A stretch of 28,377 bases of DNA from Bacilli bacterium (GTDB taxonomy: Bacteria > Bacillota_I > Bacilli_A > RF39 > UBA660), in NCBI GenBank assembly GCA_028684735.1, contig JAQUFI010000006.1, positions 1-28,377 of the forward strand, written 5' to 3'. The notes beneath the pieces were generated by a model that was not told the DNA's origin, did not search any database, and saw only the letters and a program-made list of their open reading frames with translations. Numbering within the stretch: position 1 is the first letter of the stretch; every line of letters starts with the position of its first letter. Below are positions 23,890 through 28,377 of the stretch, piece by piece. Both the position numbers and the translations under genes were made by a program.

Positions 23890-23905
23890 AAGTACCTCCA
23901 CTCTT

Positions 23906-23914
23906 ATTTTACCA
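23906..23914 (-). promoter_or_regulatory. Extended -10 promoter of the methyltransferase gene
   Basis: TGGTAAAAT on the minus strand, 16 bases before the ATG at 23889. Confidence 0.5.
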
Positions 23915-23938
23915 AATTTTAAAGTTATCGTATATATT

Positions 23939-23963
23939 AAAAAAACTAGAGTTTTTTCTCTAG
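23939..23963 (-). terminator. Terminator of the MazG/helicase operon
   Basis: Stem CTAGAG / CTCTAG with a 6-base loop and T7 tail, just after the TAA stop at 23969. Confidence 0.75.
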
Positions 23964-23968
23964 AATTT

Positions 23969-25855
23969 TTATATTCTACTATTAATATTCAGAAAATATT
24001 GTTTTAAATAATCTCTCATTCCTTCATCAACACAATAAACATAACATCCTTTCATGCCTCTTGTCATTAATGTTTTATATGTGTTTTTAATAATTATATC
24101 AGCTATTTTTTTAGCTACTTCTTCTCCTTGTTCAATAGATATCTTTTTTATTCCTTTTAAAGATTGATCTGTTTTAGCCCGTTTTGTATAATCAGTCACC
24201 ACATGACCATCTTCATATCTAATATCGTCCCCAATAATTACACCAACATAATCAAATTCCAAACCTTGACAAGTGTGAATGCAGCCTATCTGATTTATAG
24301 ATTCGGGATCTATAGCATAAGTACTTGTATTTCCTAAATTCCAACTCATTGCAAAATTATATTCTGGAATGGTTATATCATGTATCTCACTATTATTTTT
24401 ACCTTCTGAGATCCAATTCCAACAATATCCGGCAACTAATCTTGATTTGTTATTCTTTTTATTTATATCAAAAATAACATCTCTTAACTCATTGGGATTA
24501 TCAAATACTTTGAAATCATATTTACTATCTAAATCAAAATTAGCAGTCTCTTTTATTTCTAAAACATTATCTAACCAAGCTAAATAACCATCTGACCCAT
24601 CACATCTGAACTGGCTTTTTAAATCCATTTTATGAATTCCTGCATTTAATTCCTTAGCACACTTCTTAATGTGATTTATTGAACCAATATCTTTTAATGT
24701 GACTCTTTGATTTTCATCAATAAAAAATATTGAGAATTTACTAGCATTGATAATCTCTTTGATTTGATCTTCCCCTAAATTAGAAAACAATCCTGATTTG
24801 GCATTTAAGCGATGAGCTTCATCAACTATTAACACATCAAAAGCATTAGATTCACAATCTATAAAATTTCCTGAACTTTTAAATAAATTGTTCATACCAC
24901 TTAATTTATTTATTTTTAGTTTTGCCTTAAAAACTTCTCTCGGTGCACTATTTTTAGTTACATAAAAAGTATTGAAATCCCTACTTAAAAATTTCTGCAG
25001 TAGATTAATTGCTAAAACTGATTTACCTGTTCCCGGTCCTCCCTCAACGATTAATACATTCTTTTCATTATTTAAGTGGTTATTAATTCCTATCCTAATA
25101 GCTTCTTCATATATTACCTTTTGATCATCTATAAGGACAAACTCTTTATTACCTTTTAGTAATGAAGCAAATGAATCTTGAAGCATTTTAGATGGCCTTA
25201 TCTTTCCATTTTCTATTTTATAAAGACCCTCTTTATTATCCCCTTCAATGATATATCTTTTTATAAAATTTCTTAATTTCTCAAAATCTTTAGAACCGAA
25301 CATTGGAGCTTCTTCAATATATTCTTGATATTGTTCACTATATATTGGATCATCTTCTTTTAAATCATAATTATGCAAAAAAGCACAAGGATATAATCCA
25401 ATATTCTCATCATAGATATCTTGGTTATAACAATTTATCAAACTGGAATAACTCCAAGCTTGATAAGAAGGATGCGGAACTTCTCTTAATGCTCTACCTG
25501 TCACTGTAGAGACAATGCCGTCTTTTCCTTCTATTGCAGTACAAGTTGTCCATTGTTTTAACTCGATTATAATGATTGAATTGTTACTATTTGAATCATA
25601 ACCTGATATTAAAAAATCTATTCTATTTGAAGTATGAGGTATATTAAACTCAATAGCAACTCCTACATTATTAGGAATGTCACTATCTGCAAGTACTCCT
25701 CTCATCCTCAACATAGATTCACGCCAAGAATTAATTTCTGATTCATTTACACCACGATGAAAGATTTCTCTAAATCGATTATAGATTTTATCAGTTATTT
25801 TATTAAGATCAACATCATCTATAAAACCGGATTTAATTCCTTCGTATACTAACAT
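23969..25855 (-). CDS. DUF2075/Schlafen-type helicase with N-terminal PD-(D/E)xK nuclease-like domain
   Basis: A 628-residue protein. Residues about 60-140 look like a PD-(D/E)xK nuclease: R-I-D80-F, then I-I-I-E98-L-K100-Q, then Q132 in a helix. Residues about 245-620 are a superfamily-1 type ATPase of the DUF2075 group: Walker A G-G-P-G-T-G-K-S (272-279), Walker B V-L-I-V-D-E-A-H (341-348), Q-F-R-C near 413, C-Q-G-L-E-F-D near 540-546, and M-T-R-G near 600. Such proteins are thought to act on DNA or RNA and often occur in defence islands. It starts 3 bases after the stop of a MazG-like gene and is clearly its operon partner. Confidence 0.85.
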   Translation of the reverse strand: MLVYEGIKSGFIDDVDLNKITDKIYNRFREIFHRGVNESEINSWRESMLRMRGVLADSDIPNNVGVAIEFNIPHTSNRIDFLISGYDSNSNNSIIIIELKQWTTCTAIEGKDGIVSTVTGRALREVPHPSYQAWSYSSLINCYNQDIYDENIGLYPCAFLHNYDLKEDDPIYSEQYQEYIEEAPMFGSKDFEKLRNFIKRYIIEGDNKEGLYKIENGKIRPSKMLQDSFASLLKGNKEFVLIDDQKVIYEEAIRIGINNHLNNEKNVLIVEGGPGTGKSVLAINLLQKFLSRDFNTFYVTKNSAPREVFKAKLKINKLSGMNNLFKSSGNFIDCESNAFDVLIVDEAHRLNAKSGLFSNLGEDQIKEIINASKFSIFFIDENQRVTLKDIGSINHIKKCAKELNAGIHKMDLKSQFRCDGSDGYLAWLDNVLEIKETANFDLDSKYDFKVFDNPNELRDVIFDINKKNNKSRLVAGYCWNWISEGKNNSEIHDITIPEYNFAMSWNLGNTSTYAIDPESINQIGCIHTCQGLEFDYVGVIIGDDIRYEDGHVVTDYTKRAKTDQSLKGIKKISIEQGEEVAKKIADIIIKNTYKTLMTRGMKGCYVYCVDEGMRDYLKQYFLNINSRI

Positions 25856-25858
25856 TTA

Positions 25859-26179
25859 CTAATCACCTAATTTCGTATATTTATCACTTTTTCCTTTAGA
25901 TTTTTCTACTGGATATTTCTTTTTTGTTTTCTCCAACTTATTTAAGATTATAGTTTCTAAATCAACATCTAATTTATCCGCAAGTAAAAGACAATAATTA
26001 ACTACATCAGCTAATTCATCACATACTTCATTCTTATCATAATTATTATTCCATTGAAAGCATTCTAATAGCTCTCCAGCCTCTATTGAAATTGATTTAG
26101 CTAGATTTTCAGGACTATGAAATTGATCCCAATCTCTTTCTTCATTAAAATTTATTATTTGTTTTTTAGCCTCATCCAT
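25859..26179 (-). CDS. MazG-like nucleotide pyrophosphohydrolase (dCTPase/RS21-C6 type)
   Basis: A 106-residue all-alpha NTP pyrophosphohydrolase expected to cut NTPs or dNTPs to NMP plus pyrophosphate. The metal-binding set E33-x2-E36 in E-A-G-E-L-L-E and E55-x2-D58 in D-E-L-A-D-V is intact. The start E-R-D-W-D-Q-F-H-S-P-E-N-L and the F-Q-W tryptophan closely match the dCTP pyrophosphatase (DCTPP1/RS21-C6) branch rather than long MazG. AGGAGG is upstream of the ATG. First gene of a two-gene operon with the nuclease-helicase, so it could deplete or clean nucleotides in the same response. Confidence 0.9.
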   Translation of the reverse strand: MDEAKKQIINFNEERDWDQFHSPENLAKSISIEAGELLECFQWNNNYDKNEVCDELADVVNYCLLLADKLDVDLETIILNKLEKTKKKYPVEKSKGKSDKYTKLGD

Positions 26180-26199
26180 AAAAATTACCTCCTAAACTA

Positions 26200-26208
26200 A
26201 TTATATCA
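26200..26208 (-). promoter_or_regulatory. Extended -10 promoter of the MazG/helicase operon
   Basis: TGATATAAT on the minus strand, 20 bases before the ATG at 26179, with AGGAGG in between. Confidence 0.7.
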
Positions 26209-26264
26209 CAAGATTGCAATTAAATTGTAATTTAAGAAAGTAAGAAAAACATAATGTATTATCA

Positions 26265-26286
26265 TAAAAAAGCCAAAAGGCTTTTT
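26265..26286 (-). terminator. Terminator of the unknown gene at 26294
   Basis: Stem AAAAAGCC / GGCTTTTT with a 4-base loop and T-rich tail, a few bases after the TAA stop. Confidence 0.85.
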
Positions 26287-26293
26287 CTTATAA

Positions 26294-26818
26294 TTACTTA
26301 TTCTTTTTTTTAATAAGATGTTTAATATTTTGATTTTTAGGAACTGTGGAATAATTAACTCTTGATACTTCTTTTATATTGCAGTTATTCAAGTCATAAA
26401 GATACTTTTCTATATAATTTAAATCATTATCTAAATCATCAACATAATTAGCGCCAAGCACATAATCATTAACAACTTTCATCCTACAAGCATTAGATTC
26501 ACATAGTAACTTTGTCTCATCATTATTAACTTGATATAATTTAGAACCATGGATATCTTTAGAGACACCCTTTTTACCGATTCGTGATAGATTATCAATA
26601 ATAAAAGTATTACTATTGATAACTCTAATTGATCTCATTAAACTCATTTCTCCAAAAGGTATAATCTCTTTACCATCAGCATTTATAATTCCATCTATTC
26701 GATACATCAAATCATATTTATTCTCACCAATTTGAGCCCAATAATAATTGGTATTATCTAATCTTTCTTTATTTAAAATGCTTTTAACTCCAAAATTCTT
26801 TGTTATTACTTTATCCAT
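26294..26818 (-). CDS. Hypothetical protein, 174 residues
   Basis: A soluble protein of no recognised family. A G-I-I-N-A-D-G-K-E-I-I-P-F-G stretch (about 43-56) looks like one WG-type beta repeat, and the rest suggests a beta-rich fold with a Lys/Asn-rich C-terminal tail. No signal peptide or membrane segment is seen. GGGAGG lies 9 bases before the ATG, and TGTTATAAA (26850..26842) is a possible extended -10. It has its own terminator. Confidence 0.55.
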   Translation of the reverse strand: MDKVITKNFGVKSILNKERLDNTNYYWAQIGENKYDLMYRIDGIINADGKEIIPFGEMSLMRSIRVINSNTFIIDNLSRIGKKGVSKDIHGSKLYQVNNDETKLLCESNACRMKVVNDYVLGANYVDDLDNDLNYIEKYLYDLNNCNIKEVSRVNYSTVPKNQNIKHLIKKKNK

Positions 26819-26841
26819 AAAACAAAACCTCCCTGTAAAAT

Positions 26842-26850
26842 TTTATAACA
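26842..26850 (-). promoter_or_regulatory. Possible extended -10 promoter of the gene at 26294
   Basis: TGTTATAAA on the minus strand, 23 bases before the ATG, followed by GGGAGG. Confidence 0.45.
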
Positions 26851-26899
26851 TAAATAATTATTAATTTAAGTCTTTTTAAGTATATGTGATTTTTGTACT

Positions 26900-27835
26900 T
26901 TAATTATTAAGAACTTCTTCAAACTTATTAGCCAATTCTAATAAATATTCTTTTCTTAAAATTTTATTAAGCCATCTATCTGGTATTTCATCAAATCCAT
27001 AAATAATTCCCGCTAATGACCCACATATTGCGCCAACTGTATCAGTGTCATCTCCTAAATTAATTGAACCAATAATGGCTTGTTTAAAATTATCAGTATT
27101 TAATAATACCCATAATACAGCTTCCAAAGTAGATACAACATAACCAGTTGACTGTATTTCATCTAACTTATATTTAGAGATATTATTCTTAAGTACTCTA
27201 TCGTATGCTTCTATACTTTCACTAGAATACATAGCATAATCAATCTTCTTTATTAAATCATAGGCTTCATTTTTATCTTTACCATCTAATAAGTACATGA
27301 TATATCTTGTATAGATATAACAACCCAATTTACTTATATCATGCGCATGGGTTAAAGATGAAACATTATTTACTAATTCTATGGTTTCCTTTTCTGACAT
27401 CTTTTTATAATAACAATAAAAGACGATAGGCAGCATTCTCATTAATGAACCATTTCCATTATTCTTAATTTTGTTTAATCCACAATCTAATGGTTCCTTA
27501 TTTTTATTGCTATAATTATAAATAGCTTCAAAACATGTATGACCGATATCAAATCTAAAATTACATGGGGTATATTTATAATCAACTACCCACTCATACC
27601 ATTTTTCCATGATATTTTTATAATCAATACTCTCTTTTTCAATAATAGAATCCATCGTAGCTATCGTCATTGAAGTATCATCACTCCAAGATCCAGCAGG
27701 AACCGAATGACTACCAAAACCTAACATTTCTGTTGTTGGATTTTTCATAAGCCCCTCTCTGGTTTTAAATTCTAAAGGAACACCCATACAATCCCCAATC
27801 ACAAAACCAAAGAAAGCATCTTTAAACTTAGTCAT
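26900..27835 (-). CDS. ADP-ribosylglycohydrolase family protein
   Basis: A 311-residue all-alpha DraG/ARH-type hydrolase that would remove ADP-ribose from proteins, nucleic acids or small molecules, using two magnesium ions. The first metal site is G-S-W-S-D52-D53-T-S-M and the second N-L-G-D262-D263-T-D265-T-V-G-A, both intact. The N-terminal F-G-F-V-I-G-D-C-M-G-V-P-L-E-F is typical too. Its ATG overlaps the end of the transglutaminase-like gene by 8 bases, with the ribosome-binding site AGGTG inside that gene, so the two are translationally coupled. No ADP-ribosyltransferase is seen in the window. No clear terminator follows. Confidence 0.9.
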   Translation of the reverse strand: MTKFKDAFFGFVIGDCMGVPLEFKTREGLMKNPTTEMLGFGSHSVPAGSWSDDTSMTIATMDSIIEKESIDYKNIMEKWYEWVVDYKYTPCNFRFDIGHTCFEAIYNYSNKNKEPLDCGLNKIKNNGNGSLMRMLPIVFYCYYKKMSEKETIELVNNVSSLTHAHDISKLGCYIYTRYIMYLLDGKDKNEAYDLIKKIDYAMYSSESIEAYDRVLKNNISKYKLDEIQSTGYVVSTLEAVLWVLLNTDNFKQAIIGSINLGDDTDTVGAICGSLAGIIYGFDEIPDRWLNKILRKEYLLELANKFEEVLNN

Positions 27836-28343
27836 TTTTCACCTCACTACCACTCTCACAATGTTTACAGTACTCTTCTACAGACATTCCGTATCTTGGC
27901 TTAGTGTATTCATAGATATACAAGTTATCATAACATATGTCTTCCGATAATTGATCAACAATAAACTTTTTTCTAACATCAACTAACAATTCCTTTAAAT
28001 TATTGTATTCATGGATTCCTTTGTGTCTATCCCAAGAGTGCTCAAACCAATATACTTTATGATCAAGTTTATATGTTAGAAAGGTATGTGTTGGACATTT
28101 AGCGTTGTCATAATATACCATATAATATGTTTTAACATCTATACCACTATTGTTAAAATAATATCTCTCTAATTCAACTTGATCCCAGCATACACCAATT
28201 CTACTTTCTTGTAGTTCATCTGGGCTTTGAAGTTTATATTTATCAAAAAAGGTATCATAATCAACGATATGTTTTTTATTATCTTTGTCAACCCATCCAT
28301 ACTCTATTTCATTAAACAATTCAAATATTTCTTTTGGAACCAT
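27828..28343 (-). CDS. Transglutaminase-like cysteine hydrolase family protein
   Basis: A 171-residue cytosolic protein with a likely Cys-His-Asp/His arrangement: C52 in I-G-V-C-W-D-Q-V-E, H86 in P-T-H-T-F-L, and H102 or D105 in W-F-E-H-S-W-D-R. The spacing and the aromatic context suggest the papain/transglutaminase-like fold, but I cannot tie it to a named family with certainty. The first gene of an overlapping pair with the ADP-ribosylglycohydrolase, hinting at joint action in protein modification or its removal. GGAGG precedes the ATG, and an extended -10 promoter sits at the window edge. Confidence 0.65.
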   Translation of the reverse strand: MVPKEIFELFNEIEYGWVDKDNKKHIVDYDTFFDKYKLQSPDELQESRIGVCWDQVELERYYFNNSGIDVKTYYMVYYDNAKCPTHTFLTYKLDHKVYWFEHSWDRHKGIHEYNNLKELLVDVRKKFIVDQLSEDICYDNLYIYEYTKPRYGMSVEEYCKHCESGSEVKND

Positions 28344-28366
28344 TATCTTACCTCCACAATATAATT

Positions 28367-28375
28367 ATTATATCA
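28367..28375 (-). promoter_or_regulatory. Extended -10 promoter of the transglutaminase-like/ADP-ribosylglycohydrolase operon
   Basis: TGATATAAT on the minus strand at the right window edge, 23 bases before the ATG at 28343. Any -35 would lie outside the window. Confidence 0.65.
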
Positions 28376-28377
28376 CA

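Overview
The window is AT-rich and gene-dense, with nearly all genes on the minus strand. It looks like a chromosomal segment of a low-GC Bacillota (Firmicutes). The signs are purine-rich Shine-Dalgarno sites (AGGAGG, AGGTGA), U-tailed hairpin terminators, the standard genetic code with TGA used as a stop, CCA-encoding tRNA genes, Ddl/MurF cell-wall enzymes, and SpoIID-like and LysM proteins. A Bacilli-type gut or wall-bearing Mollicutes-relative lineage is plausible, but I cannot name a genus. I see no integrase, transposase, phage structural gene or CRISPR array.

Layout. 1-907 (+): 3' part of a FAD oxidoreductase with a C-terminal Rieske domain. 918-3486 (-): a DUF4153-like membrane protein, a HAD-like hydrolase with an extra C-terminal domain, and a small zinc-ribbon protein. 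3651-11060 (-): the central feature, two tandem copies of [alpha/beta hydrolase - membrane-anchored MurF - Ddl - tRNA], ending in tRNA-Val(GAC) and tRNA-Lys(CTT). 11139-12986 (-): a short NfeD protein, an exported unknown, and an HPt-receiver protein. 13112-13849 (-): a CarD-family RNA polymerase regulator with a small protein resembling the RNA polymerase alpha C-terminal domain. 13977-16285 (-): an acyltransferase-3 membrane protein, an unknown protein, and a B3/4-domain protein interrupted by an in-frame stop near its end. 16365-18436: a divergent pair, a PG-binding/LysM protein (-) and a SpoIID-like protein (+). 18452-20238 (-): a metallopeptidase-like protein and an exported unknown. 20306-23156 (-): a lipid operon PlsC - acyl-CoA synthetase - PlsC. 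23263-28343 (-): a methyltransferase, a MazG/dCTPase-like pyrophosphohydrolase with a nuclease-helicase (DUF2075/Schlafen type), an unknown protein, and a transglutaminase-like protein overlapping an ADP-ribosylglycohydrolase.

How the genes work together. Each hydrolase-murF-ddl unit is transcribed from a promoter just upstream of the hydrolase, and each tRNA has its own promoter and terminator. Ddl would make a D-Ala-D-Ala-type dipeptide, and the membrane-anchored MurF would attach it to a peptidoglycan precursor. Two diverged copies suggest specialisation. The ddl copy next to tRNA-Lys carries a 3' frameshift relative to its paralogue, which runs its reading frame into the tRNA promoter.

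Regulation visible in the sequence. At least nine genes have an exact extended -10 element (TGnTATAAT). Several predicted N-terminal extensions are really this promoter read as protein, so I moved those starts downstream. In many genes the stop codon lies inside or against the stem of the intrinsic terminator, giving a very compact genome.
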